A stretch of DNA of 40,932 nt. It comes from Gnetum montanum (taxonomy: Eukaryota > Streptophyta > Gnetopsida > Gnetales > Gnetaceae). Shown in pieces: positions 36,301 to 40,809 of the stretch (the first letter of the stretch is position 1; each line of letters starts with the position of its first letter). The notes under the pieces are model-generated. The model saw only the letters and a program-made list of their open reading frames with translations, did no database searches and had not been told where the DNA came from. The stretch covers positions 77,637 through 118,568 of the forward strand of contig MNCI01001300.1 in assembly GCA_015680685.1 (NCBI GenBank). Direction: 5' to 3'. The position numbers and the translations under genes are program-made.

Positions 36301-36449
36301 TAAAACTCGGGGCTCTGTTTCACGTTCGGCAGAGTTCCGGACACGGAAATGCCATTGTCGGAGATTCTGAAGATCCTCGTTGCGGCCTTCTGCGTTTTGC
36401 CAGCGGCGCCGACGCCCGCGCTGCGCACAAGGAACACCTTATGATCCAT
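6830..36449 (-). CDS. RME-8/GRV2-like endosomal scaffold protein lacking the J domain (30 exons, 2256 aa)
   Basis: The coding exons on the minus strand run from ATG 36449 to TAA 6830; each is listed below. All junctions have AG acceptors and GT donors, the phases agree throughout, and the total is 6771 nt. The product aligns along its length with RME-8 proteins (DNAJC13 about 2240 aa, GRV2 about 2550 aa), compared from memory. An N-terminal PH-like region covers about 1-320. Armadillo-like helical repeats follow, with four IWN-type motifs: VWND near 710, IWNS near 1133, IWNS near 1527 and VWDN near 1901. RME-8 proteins act on endosomes in retromer and clathrin turnover, recruiting Hsc70 through a J domain between IWN motifs 2 and 3. 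Here that domain is missing: about 35 unrelated residues join its two flanks and no HPD tripeptide exists. The protein is far from the GRV2 sequence I know, so it is probably a paralogue. Hsc70 recruitment is therefore unlikely; a scaffold role is inference. Confidence 0.85.
9431..9617 (-). CDS. exon 29
   Basis: This exon encodes residues 1370-1432. GGRQFLRNDNRWIKGLWWAL stands where RME-8 has its HLFQAGILWYLLGFL block. It ends ...NTIKQ in phase 0 at CAG|GTTATT. Confidence 0.87.
9707..9871 (-). CDS. exon 28
   Basis: This exon encodes residues 1315-1370. It contains EKALEFSIQILFLGTCFKED and SGSLLVLEVLCSS and is part of the helical-repeat body. Both boundaries split codons, and both are consistent with their neighbours. 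Confidence 0.85.
9965..10149 (-). CDS. exon 27: resumes after the J-domain position
   Basis: This exon encodes residues 1254-1315. AFLLERHSISTLPNDLE aligns with the RME-8 SILFNRHKEDLQPYKYAG block that follows the J domain. The diagnostic YAGYPML of the family is not kept. It ends with a split Arg codon. Confidence 0.88.
10254..10367 (-). CDS. exon 26: linker in place of the J domain
   Basis: This 114-nt exon encodes residues 1216-1253 and is in phase 0 at both ends: VLRKFAEQETDNVEDSSGNS, then SLWKKEIHHIHMLLQSQ. In RME-8 proteins this position carries a J domain of about 70 residues with HPD. Here there is only a short Ser/Asn/Glu-rich linker. The last residues, HMLLQSQ, already match the post-J segment (LILKTQS). 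The flanking introns (120 and 104 nt) are too short to hide a J domain. Confidence 0.88.
10488..10594 (-). CDS. exon 25: last conserved block before the missing J domain
   Basis: This exon encodes residues 1180-1215. The segment FYIHNLLNFDRFPNYQVNDP aligns closely with [20 protein letters not shown] of DNAJC13. It is followed by GFLNNLMQ, matching KLLKDTLDAW, the last residues before the J-domain region in family members. It ends in phase 0. Confidence 0.93.
10595..11018 (-). other. intron 24 of the RME-8-like gene
   Basis: AT-rich sequence with no coding-like block, repeat or RNA that I can recognise. Confidence 0.6.
11019..11214 (-). CDS. exon 24: second IWN motif
   Basis: This exon encodes residues 1115-1179. 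DIDDPEVIWNSQMKENLLEY is the second IWN motif, aligned with [20 protein letters not shown] of DNAJC13. The end, PPLEYPELA, matches IINYPQLE, the lead-in to the segment before the J domain. Confidence 0.93.
11691..11845 (-). other. exon-like open block inside an intron
   Basis: After a possible AACAG acceptor the minus strand stays open for about 50 codons: TSHKPSFTIVRQELQFPYKS, continuing to LETLLELIGSRISAI. The content looks protein-like and I recognise no family. The start phase fits the end of the block at 14031-14098. The donor side is weak (ATA|GTGTCG at 11691, or GTAGGA further in with a different phase). It may be an alternative exon, a captured fragment or chance. Confidence 0.3.
12640..12793 (-). 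mobile_element. SINE family 1, copy A
   Basis: On the minus strand it starts GATGGTAATGTGCTTGGTAA, carries GTGGGTTTGAGCCTGGAC (B-box-like), then GTTAGACTTTCACTCATATA, and ends GTGGGATGAGCATTGAGCC. The same landmarks in the same order occur at 19011-19163 on the plus strand and, in part, at 5790-5930. Confidence 0.7.
14031..14098 (-). other. exon-like block just downstream of exon 23
   Basis: A TTTTTCAG acceptor at 14099-14106 is followed by an open 68-nt block (EENVWIKFKVIARRLYTSLG) ending at CAG|GTGTTC. It lies only 31 bases from the exon 23 donor, too short for an intron between them. If used at all, it would need a different upstream donor. It is not in the main model. Confidence 0.3.
14130..14225 (-). 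CDS. exon 23
   Basis: This exon encodes residues 1083-1114 and is in phase 0 at both ends. WQSSILSLYFPQGLIVKLNL aligns with [20 protein letters not shown]. Joined to exon 24, the distance from FPQG to the next IWN motif equals that in GRV2 (32 residues). This supports skipping the 2.9 kb in between. The donor is a strong GAG|GTAAAT. Confidence 0.9.
14310..14475 (-). CDS. exon 22
   Basis: This exon encodes residues 1027-1082. The stretch from ILEIISYATTVNDAMKEIYK to MIIKFLRRFHLSQ aligns with the RME-8 segment that ends in VARFLKYTHTKQAF. It ends in phase 0 at CAG|GTAAAT. Confidence 0.9.
14634..14762 (-). CDS. exon 21
   Basis: This exon encodes residues 984-1027. REEVLCYLVQMLLRAKTPTF aligns with the RME-8 segment [20 protein letters not shown]. 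Both boundaries split codons. A second open frame across the same bases is a shadow. Confidence 0.87.
14890..15158 (-). CDS. exon 20: degenerate GYF-like segment
   Basis: This exon encodes residues 895-984. In RME-8 proteins this position holds a GYF-like domain (WYxxxxx..GPxxxxEL..LWxxG..W). Here VEYIGFNG and ARDVLDKALLDGSLDAKQAI keep the general spacing, but the Trp, Gly-Pro and Trp-x-x-Gly core is gone. It ends with a split Ser codon (AG|GTCTGT). Confidence 0.87.
15159..15914 (-). other. intron 19
   Basis: 756 bases of AT-rich sequence. I see no exon, repeat or RNA feature in it. Confidence 0.6.
15915..16091 (-). CDS. exon 19
   Basis: This exon encodes residues 836-894 and is in phase 0 at both ends. 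The segment ARRFVRAGGISVLVQFAVLS aligns with the RME-8 segment [20 protein letters not shown]. The donor is AAG|GTTGAT. Confidence 0.92.
16182..16340 (-). CDS. exon 18
   Basis: This exon encodes residues 783-835 and is in phase 0 at both ends. LKLAAHALTWIYEQHAENLL aligns with the RME-8 segment LCLQALAIVYGRCHEEIG and the GRV2 segment RAMAIVYEQHYNTIG. Confidence 0.92.
16599..16681 (-). CDS. exon 17
   Basis: This 83-nt exon encodes residues 755-782 (ASSIGGVHLELLPDQSSMLS at the start). The IGGVHLELL segment takes the place of the IGDYYLRLLLE segment of RME-8. It ends in phase 0 at CAG|GTCAAA. Confidence 0.88.
16759..16858 (-). CDS. exon 16
   Basis: This exon encodes residues 722-754. FLEGELENFYNALDINREL aligns with LESEMRAFNIDREL of DNAJC13, including the shared IDREL/INREL end. 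It ends one base into a codon at GAAG|GTAAAT. Confidence 0.9.
16949..17128 (-). CDS. exon 15: first IWN-type motif
   Basis: This exon encodes residues 662-721 and is in phase 0 at both ends. TPLLVWNDIKRQELYK is the first IWN motif and aligns with SNLIWNFKTREELKD of DNAJC13. Compared with GRV2, the long low-complexity linker before the motif is much shortened. Confidence 0.92.
17227..17382 (-). CDS. exon 14
   Basis: This exon encodes residues 610-661 and is in phase 0 at both ends. NHGVVLVHLKNALF aligns with the GALLRHLVNAFF segment of GRV2, and SRRLLESILPK with its LLSRVLPPGL segment. Confidence 0.9.
17383..18484 (-). other. intron 13
   Basis: 1.1 kb of AT-rich sequence with no feature I can support on either strand. 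Confidence 0.6.
18485..18727 (-). CDS. exon 13
   Basis: This exon encodes residues 529-609 and is in phase 0 at both ends. NLEASVLVASKVICEIFRCS aligns with the RME-8 AIIKGAGLVMKAIIEEG segment. The middle (residues about 555-585) is charged and looks like a loop insertion specific to this protein. The donor is CAA|GTATGT. Confidence 0.87.
19011..19163 (+). mobile_element. SINE family 1, copy B
   Basis: It starts GATGGTAAGGTGCTTATTTC and contains CCTGGAATCAAGCTTGGG (degenerate B box) and TTTAGGCTTTCACTTATCCA. It ends with GGCAGGATGAACATGCAGCC. It is the plus-strand counterpart of the copy at 12640-12793. Confidence 0.7.
19348..19877 (+). pseudogene. fragment of a foreign coding sequence inside an intron
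   Basis: The plus strand reads as a Glu/Gln/Lys-rich coiled-coil-like stretch (RLEEERLKQQQKEKVLCQVE) running into NAKQKRKPGRPSET, which contains an AT-hook-like KPGRP core, then a stop near 19490. In another frame, 19590-19877 continues with MDARKCPYLEMGINLNYISQ to YHNMVDLVHKEIKEFFVCAF, rich in Lys and Glu and ending in TAG. The GC-richer, charged composition differs from the AT-rich intron around it. I do not recognise the family. It looks like a retroposed or transposon-carried piece with stops and frame changes. Confidence 0.45.
21244..21324 (-). CDS. exon 12
   Basis: This exon encodes residues 502-528 (ILGLLEVLLTAVSYDPNEIE at the start), 81 nt, in phase 0 at both ends. The donor is AAG|GTTAGT. 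The composition is that of an ARM-like helical repeat. Confidence 0.85.
21572..21673 (-). CDS. exon 11
   Basis: This exon encodes residues 468-501 (LEAANRLVALSADNMQQLVA at the start) and is in phase 0 at both ends. The intron in front of it is the longest in the gene, 5533 bases. Confidence 0.87.
23560..24300 (+). mobile_element. LTR-like segment with TATA box, ends unresolved
   Basis: The plus strand has CCTATAAATAGAGGGGG at about 23918-23934, a textbook plant TATA box. It is followed by a leader-like, less AT-rich stretch with GAGAGAGACGAGATTG. This resembles the promoter and R region of a retroelement LTR. I could not find matching TG...CA ends or a target-site duplication, so the limits are approximate. 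An isolated promoter is the alternative. Confidence 0.35.
25661..25725 (+). repeat. short direct duplication
   Basis: The segment GATGATTAGGAGAACATACA is present twice in tandem, each time followed by CACATTTGTT; the second copy has a GT inserted between the two parts. A small local duplication. Confidence 0.7.
26039..26114 (-). other. exon-like block, possible frame-shifting cassette
   Basis: The minus strand has a TTCTAG acceptor, an open stretch (ALDSVQCISNVAFAYFVLKE) and a strong AAGGAG|GTAAGA donor. Its length is 76 nt (or 73 from the next AG), so inclusion between exons 10 and 11 would break the frame. Without it the flanking exons join in phase and align with RME-8 without a gap. It may be a regulatory cassette that triggers decay of the message, a decayed exon duplicate, or chance. 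Confidence 0.35.
26254..26694 (+). mobile_element. Copia-type solo LTR with target-site duplication
   Basis: The LTR runs from TGTTGGAAAAG at 26259 to TAACA at 26689, 431 bases with short inverted TGTT/AACA ends. It is flanked by the 5-base direct repeat CTTAG (26254-26258 and 26690-26694). It contains ATCCCACATGAGTTAGGATT and the TATA box TTATAAATAGAAG (about 26400), both typical of plant Copia LTRs. No internal region or second LTR is attached, so it is a solo LTR left by recombination. Confidence 0.82.
27207..27311 (-). CDS. exon 10
   Basis: This exon encodes residues 433-467 and is in phase 0 at both ends. The end, GPVDNISK, joined to exon 11 (LEAANRLVALSADNMQQLV), aligns with the RME-8 segment [20 protein letters not shown] without a gap. 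That is why the exon-like block at 26039-26114 was left out of the model. Confidence 0.85.
27433..27462 (-). CDS. exon 9: 30-nt microexon
   Basis: This exon encodes only VTNLLDDFLK (residues 423-432). It is flanked by TAG on the acceptor side and GTAGTA on the donor side and is in phase 0 at both ends, so including or skipping it keeps the frame. The residues fit smoothly between exon 8 (...TFTVLIQ) and exon 10 (CAQSSSSVLSYL...), which favours it being real. Confidence 0.7.
27641..27765 (-). CDS. exon 8
   Basis: This exon encodes residues 381-422, including CATLCCLALRSLLGSRAIF, a typical amphipathic helical repeat. It ends in phase 0 with CAG|GTATTG and feeds directly into the 30-nt microexon. 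Confidence 0.85.
27919..27988 (-). CDS. exon 7
   Basis: This 70-nt exon encodes residues 358-380 (VGDSQCTDARIIKAVTDLLQ) and ends one base into a codon at a strong ATCA|GTGAGT donor. That base joins exon 8 as an Arg codon. Confidence 0.83.
28076..28183 (-). CDS. exon 6
   Basis: This exon encodes residues 322-357 (SECEAYYTSQFMV at the start) and is in phase 0 at both ends. It begins the helical body. The donor is CAT|GTTAGT. Confidence 0.83.
28184..29436 (-). other. intron 5
   Basis: 1.25 kb of AT-rich sequence with no coding-like block or repeat that I can support. Confidence 0.6.
29437..29659 (-). CDS. exon 5
   Basis: This exon encodes residues 247-321. The stretch from SLDDLMGVIVPVGS to YAMEDRDGFIASITVLMD aligns with the RME-8 segment containing PLGEVFALVCD and the TERDSLLASLLDG block. 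It ends ...HSVYL in phase 0 at a CTG|GTAATC donor. Confidence 0.9.
29660..30210 (-). other. intron 4
   Basis: 551 bases of AT-rich sequence. Nothing recognisable on either strand. Confidence 0.6.
30211..30344 (-). CDS. exon 4
   Basis: This exon encodes residues 203-247, with a split Ser codon at its end (AG|GTATTA). The segment QRHRIFTLTTKHFIEKSPDE aligns with the RME-8 KRVLALTETCLVERDP segment, the second half of the N-terminal PH-like part. Confidence 0.9.
30345..30857 (-). other. intron 3
   Basis: 513 bases of AT-rich sequence. Nothing recognisable on either strand. Confidence 0.6.
30858..31016 (-). CDS. exon 3
   Basis: This exon encodes residues 150-202 and is in phase 0 at both ends. 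FNLCNIEKVEILADNEHIIL corresponds to the RNIEGFVDLSD region of RME-8. The next residues, FKSRAMRLSMKDSLPFLQAI, continue this membrane-binding N-terminal region. The donor is AAG|GTCAGT. Confidence 0.88.
31220..31344 (-). CDS. exon 2
   Basis: This exon encodes residues 108-149 and completes the split Gly codon of exon 1 across a 4.8 kb intron. The segment KKHSSKHGGLVDTTFRV aligns with the RME-8 region around YKHHWSDSRKPVILEV. It has a GCAG|GA acceptor and an AAG|GTTTGT donor. Confidence 0.88.
33055..33150 (-). mobile_element. SINE-like tRNA-derived segment
   Basis: On the minus strand AGCTATAGCTTGTTGGTAAA (A-box-like) is followed about 40 bases later by AGAGGTTCAAGCCTAG, a near-perfect B box. 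The spacing is that of a tRNA head. The body after the B box is short and unassigned. Confidence 0.5.
33180..33311 (+). mobile_element. SINE family 2, plus copy
   Basis: It begins with an A-box-like TAGCTCAACTAGTAAG and ends in a 55-base tail (33257-33311) containing AGTGGTTTTTTAAAACCACT, a 9-base hairpin with a T-run. This tail matches 34225-34279 in inverted orientation without gaps, at 47 of 55 positions by my count. Confidence 0.6.
34181..34290 (-). mobile_element. SINE family 2, minus copy
   Basis: The inverted counterpart of 33257-33311. It also shows a tandem duplication with period 36, in which AAAAGTGGTATTGCTC occurs at about 34182 and again at about 34218, each followed by a GGGTCAA variant. 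Confidence 0.6.
34783..34880 (+). mobile_element. SINE-like tRNA-derived segment
   Basis: GGTTGGTTAGCTCACGGTGC (A-box-like) is followed by TACTGGGTTTAAAGC (degenerate B box). The spacing resembles a tRNA head, but no intact cloverleaf forms, so it is not a tRNA gene. Confidence 0.4.
34911..35138 (+). repeat. 114-base tandem duplication
   Basis: Two copies, 34911-35024 and 35025-35138, both start ATACCTATTAT and end with CATGCAAYCA. By my reading they differ at only about three positions, so the duplication is recent. Confidence 0.92.
36128..36449 (-). CDS. exon 1: start and N-terminal PH-like region
   Basis: This exon encodes residues 1-107, starting MDHKVFLVRS, and ends one base into a codon at a CG|GTGCGT donor. 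The segment from KAATRIFRISDNGISV to TLRFFCDSRTALLTTL aligns with the RME-8 N terminus, which has the same spacing between its RVFSV and TELLTEAL segments. The frame stays open upstream to 36659 with another in-frame ATG, so a longer N terminus is possible. I chose 36449 because family similarity begins there. The exon is GC- and CpG-rich, unlike all the others. Confidence 0.85.
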
Positions 36450-36805
36450 CACGCCGCGGATCGAAATGACGATGAAGCACCTTCGCGGACGATGATTGCG
36501 GGCGCCAGATAATGGAAGAACATAGCAGAGCGCAGACAGAGAGACACCGGTGGTGGATCTCTCCGCGGAAAAGCGGAAATGCAGAAGATTCAGATGGATC
36601 GTTGCCGGGAAAATTCGATGGTCAAGGTAAGGAATGTGATAGATGAAGAAGAAAAACAAAGGAAAAACAGCAGCAGCAGGAGCTTTCCTGGGCTTCTCAA
36701 GTAGTAGTTGTTGAGGTGTCTTAGTTGCGGTCCGCCTGCATTTGTCTGTTTGATTTGGTTCGTTCCGACTTCAACGGAGAGACAGAGAGGGATCTTGTGA
36801 AACGG

Positions 36806-36813
36806 ATTTAAAT
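36806..36813 (-). promoter_or_regulatory. possible TATA-like element of the RME-8-like gene
   Basis: ATTTAAAT lies about 360 bases upstream of the chosen ATG, in GC-richer sequence, and is the best TATA-like candidate in the region. The 5' UTR would then cover roughly 36450-36780. No transcript evidence is available and the gene may be TATA-less. Confidence 0.25.
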
Positions 36814-38178
36814 GGCCCCCGGAGCTTCTTGTGAAGCAGATTTTGTTAAGTTTGGTTGGCGTTGGGCTATTCCCAAAATGGGGCCACCGTCCACGATCAT
36901 GGGGTTCTGGTGTCGCTGTTATTTTTGGGGCAGTGAAAGGTTTAGTGCATGCTGGCGCATTTATTGGATTGACGGTTCCCTTTCGTAACTGGGTTCAGTT
37001 TCAACGGCCCCAATTCATTGTGCATTTAACGCTGCTGGGATTGTCCTTGCCCTTGATGTTTTTCGTTGTGTGCTAGACTTTTCATCTCTGGAATGATTGG
37101 AGAATTCTTCATTTATGTTGGAATCGGAAATCATGAGGTAGACTTGTTTTGAAACTCATAAAGGCACGTACCGTTGATCGTGGAGACTCGAACAGTTTTT
37201 AATCTTGCGTTGGTAACAATGATGTATTCGTTCAAGCGTACGATTTTTGATTTCGTAGCTTTAAGTTTTTTATTTTCCATAAGCCTTACCTTTGTGGCAA
37301 GATTATTAATTATGAATTCAATTTTGATAGCAAATATTGAGTTATAAAGTTCTAAGGGTTTAAAATGGACTATACCTTTATTACAATTATTTCATAGTTC
37401 ACCTTCGTGAAATTCTAACCATGCAAGTTTTTGTAAGTGGAAAATAACTCATGGATAATTCATGTGAGTTAGAGTTTTGTGCTTACTAATACTCGAACAT
37501 GTATTATAATTGATGGCACATTGACACCACCAATCTAAGTTGAGTTTTGCTTTAATATTCTAAAATATATTAAGGGATAAATCCTTTTAAATTACTATAA
37601 GTGTGTTGCAACCCCAAAATAACTATCATATAGGTATACCTCAAAATATATAACTTAACATTGCCCACCAAAATTGAACCCATGACTTGGAGCATTCAAA
37701 TCAAGAGTCTTAATTGTTGTTAGGTTGTCTCCAATACTTGCCAATTCACCATACTCCTTTAGCCTACAAATGAACTATGTTGAATTGCACAATTAGCTTT
37801 TGTACATGCTTATGTGAGAGTTAAAGCCTAATGAGTTGTCCATGTGTTGATGCATGATATTATTTTTCTTTGAATACATTGATTTGATAATTTAATTATT
37901 GGCTACATATAAAATATTTTGTTTACATGTTTAGGTAAAGAATAAGATGCTAGATCAAGGAGGCATTATTTTAATTTGGAAATTTCAAGGCATGGTTCAA
38001 TTTTAGAAGGCAATATTGAATTATAAAGTTCTAATTTGCCTATATGTTCCGAAGGTAAATATTGTTAAGAAAAGTTTCACCTTTTAAATGCTAATTTAGA
38101 AGAATGAGTACAATTACAAGGTTTAAATTTAGTTAGTGATGAGTCATGAATTTGCTGGCCGCATTTCCTTTCACTTTG
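36814..38178. other. intergenic stretch upstream of the gene
   Basis: I see no supported gene. A SINE-like copy lies at 37625-37745 on the minus strand. The rest is unassigned, turning AT-rich beyond about 37100. Confidence 0.5.
37625..37745 (-). mobile_element. SINE-like tRNA-derived segment
   Basis: On the minus strand TTGGCAAGTATTGGAGACAA (A-box-like) is followed by AGTCATGGGTTCAATTTTGG (B-box-like) at tRNA-Leu-like spacing. I infer a SINE head; the 3' limit is not clear. Confidence 0.45.
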
Positions 38179-38680
38179 TTTATTTATTTATTTAATTGTT
38201 ATTTACTGCTTTCCTAATTAGTCTCTCTCACCCTTAAACTCCTATTAAAACGTGGAATGAGTATGACTTGATTACGAGCATTTAAGTGTGACTACTTGGT
38301 AACCCAGTAGCGTACCTAGGATCTACGCGTGGTAATCCCAGTGCTAGTCGTGCATGAAGTCCAAGATGTGTATAGATAATCAAGGAACGGATGCTCATCG
38401 CACTTAGGCTAGTTTAGATTCTCTTACCCTTTTCCTCCTAGCTTAGTTAATCTTACATTACCTTCAGGAGTAGCATTAGGTTAGAACACATCATACACCT
38501 CACTCTAGACTAAACCATACATGACAAAGATAATACTAGTCCAAGTGGGAAGACAGCAAACTACGACCTAAGGCTAACTATCTAAGTGCCACAACTAGTC
38601 CGTCTATGGAGTTCGACCAGATCACGCGTGTAACGCTCGTATTCGTATGGTTGAGTGTAGGGGTACCTCACCACTCATCA
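38179..38680 (+). mobile_element. truncated 5' LTR of the right gypsy element
   Basis: It shares blocks with the second half of the LTR at 3712-4737, in opposite orientation: ATTACGAGCATTTAAG, ATCAAGGAACGGATGCTCAT, and the terminal GGTTGAGTGTAGGGGTA to CCACTCATCA. The first half, including the TATA box and the palindrome cluster, is missing, so the copy lacks its promoter. Block order in the middle differs somewhat between the two LTRs. Confidence 0.78.
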
Positions 38681-38681
38681 T

Positions 38682-38700
38682 TGGTGCCGTTACCAGGGAC
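38682..38700 (+). promoter_or_regulatory. retroelement primer-binding site, decayed tRNA-Asp type
   Basis: TGGTGCCGTTACCAGGGAC begins one base after the LTR terminal CA, in the same position as the PBS at 3692-3710. It carries a few changes from the tRNA-Asp complement. Confidence 0.78.
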
Positions 38701-38800
38701 GATGCTAGTTATCTAGATTAGTTATATCATACAAGGTCGTTGTAAAGGACTTAACGATATATCTTTTAGAAAGTAATAATTCACACACAACTCCACAACC

Positions 38801-40807
38801 ATGCCTCCTCTACAAGATCACGACAATGCCACACTTAGTAAGGAAGTTCATTGAAGAACCAATGAACTATATGATGATGAAGATTGAAGTACATAACCTG
38901 AAGTGGGGTTTTCTTATAAACATGAACGAAAGCAACGTCATCCCAACATTTGAAAGCATAACTTACCTGATGACGATGAACCCCTACTGGCCACTACAAG
39001 CTTAACGCAAATACAAGAGGTCGTTCGAATCTCCCGTAGGCATCATAAAGAGAGCCTTCTACCCAGGCTCGATTTAAACAACTTCCCTACTTTTTCAAGA
39101 GGCTATGACTTAGATCCGCATCAACATTTACAAGCCTTCTATGATGCCTATGCATGGAACAACATTGATAATAGGTGGCAAAAACTTAAGCTCTTTCCTA
39201 TGACACTCGTTGACCAAGCAAAAGTATGGTATAGATCGTTAAAACCAAATTCGATACGATGCTGGTCAACAATGGTAGAAGTCTTTTAACGAAAAATATC
39301 AAACCTACGCAAGAGTGTCAGCCTTGAGGAAACAAATCCAAGAATGGAAACAAGCATAACATGAGCCCTTAGACATGGCCTTAGAAAGATATTATTCACT
39401 GTTAAACAATTGTCCAAGCCATGGGTTTTCTGAGGAAAGGCTAATGTACCATATCATTGATGGGCTTCATGATGTAACCAAAGAAACCTTAGGGATGTAT
39501 GCCCAAGGTCAATTATATAAACTACGAACCCATCAAATCCAAGAGCTTATTAAGCGGGTAGCAAAAGAAGAAGGTGATATGGCTAGATGGGAGAGTGTTG
39601 AAAAACATCAACAGGACCAAAATCTCAACTTAGCAAAGGTCCATGCTCATAAAAAGGAGAATTCAACCAATCTCAAGGTGGAAGCATCATCTTTGCCAAC
39701 ACAATAATCATTAGAAGAAGTCGAGGCAAAGATCAGTAAGATGTTGAAATGGACATATAAAAAGTGCAAAGAATATATCGATATCATTGGAGATAGAGTT
39801 TTGACAACCTAAGAAGCAGGACAAAACATTAGACAATCGGAAAGAAGGGATAAGGAGAATAAGAGCTCAACTCACAATCATACGTACAAATGTAACATAT
39901 GCCTGTACGATAACCCCAAGGGCCAATGCCCAATCTTTTCACATTTACAGGAGCATTGGGGAAACATGTTACATTTAGAGTTTGTACAAAGATATTGTGT
40001 TCAATCACAGTGGCAACAATNAATGTAACATGTTTCCCCAATGCTCCTGTAAATGTGAAAAGATTGGGCATTGGCCCTTGGGGTTATCGTACAGGCATAT
40101 GTTACATTTGTACGTATGATTGTGAGTTGAGCTCTTATTCTCCTTATCCCTTCTTTCCGATTGTCTAATGTTTTGTCCTGCTTCTTAGGTTGTCANTACC
40201 TTGTGCACCCTATACTCCTCCTAACTTTCAGCATTCTCATTCTTCCCTCCTTCTACATTGCCACCAACTGTCCCTAAGGTATCTGCACCACAACAACAAC
40301 CCATGAACATTACTTGTACTACTACTTCCAACAGTAGTGAAAAGCCTCCTCGACATCCAAAGCGTCCCTTCTTTAAACATGATCATAAGAAGGGACAACA
40401 CAATTTTGAGGCCACTACATCCTCCAATTCAGCACAAGTTCCACACTATGGTGCACCCTTAGCTTCGAAACCAACACCTCATGTAACTCCATCAGGGCCA
40501 CCAACTCACACTCCAACAACAATACGGCCCAATGAACACAACCATGGAAGGCATCATCCCAATCCTTACATACCATCTAACGGTCTCAAATATCATAGTG
40601 GGTCAACTCATTATCTGGGAACTACATTGTATAAATTACCCCACTATGCTTATTGTAATCAAATGTGTGAACCCTGATGGGGTAAATATGACCAAGCCTG
40701 AATATTTCCAACATGCAAGGATCTTCATCTTCCATTTATTAATCCTTGCCATCCTCAATCGATTAGTTATGGGGGATATCCCCCATTTCAATAACAAGCA
40801 GGATTAA
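38801..40807 (+). pseudogene. broken gag of the right gypsy element
   Basis: It begins with the ATG at 38801 and has early stops. The N-terminal basic region ends in DDDEPLLATTSL, as in the left element. The gag core follows (SRGYDLDPHQHLQAFYDAYA, then LFPMTLVDQAKVWYRSL), then 39375-39707 (GMYAQGQLYKLRTHQIQELI). A Cys/His cluster (CNICLYDNPKGQCPIFSH, about 39897-39950) and a Pro/Thr-rich tail with PKRPFFKHD (40258-40677) complete it. Frame changes and stops separate these blocks. Between the Cys/His cluster and the tail, a 174-base inverted copy bounded by Ns replaces what the left element has as about 110 Pro/Gln/Tyr-rich codons. Confidence 0.75.
39802..40195. repeat. perfect 174-base inverted repeat bounded by Ns
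   Basis: Bases 39802-39975 and 40022-40195 appear to be perfect reverse complements, separated by 46 bases. Single Ns sit exactly at 40021 and 40196, the two borders of the second arm. Both strands therefore encode the same peptide (NLFTFTGALGKHVT). The placement of the Ns points to a gap wrongly filled with an inverted copy. Confidence 0.93.
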
Positions 40808-40809
40808 TA

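Noticed and set aside
36156-36512. Plus-strand open frame of 118 codons at the gene start
   Set aside because: It is antisense to exon 1, which aligns with RME-8; the GC-rich composition explains the lack of stops.
36831-37076. Plus-strand 81-codon frame upstream of the gene
   Set aside because: It is short and hydrophobic, without homology or a supporting signal; probably chance.
39829-40168. Twin 80-codon frames with identical peptides on both strands
   Set aside because: They result from the inverted copy bounded by Ns, not from two genes.
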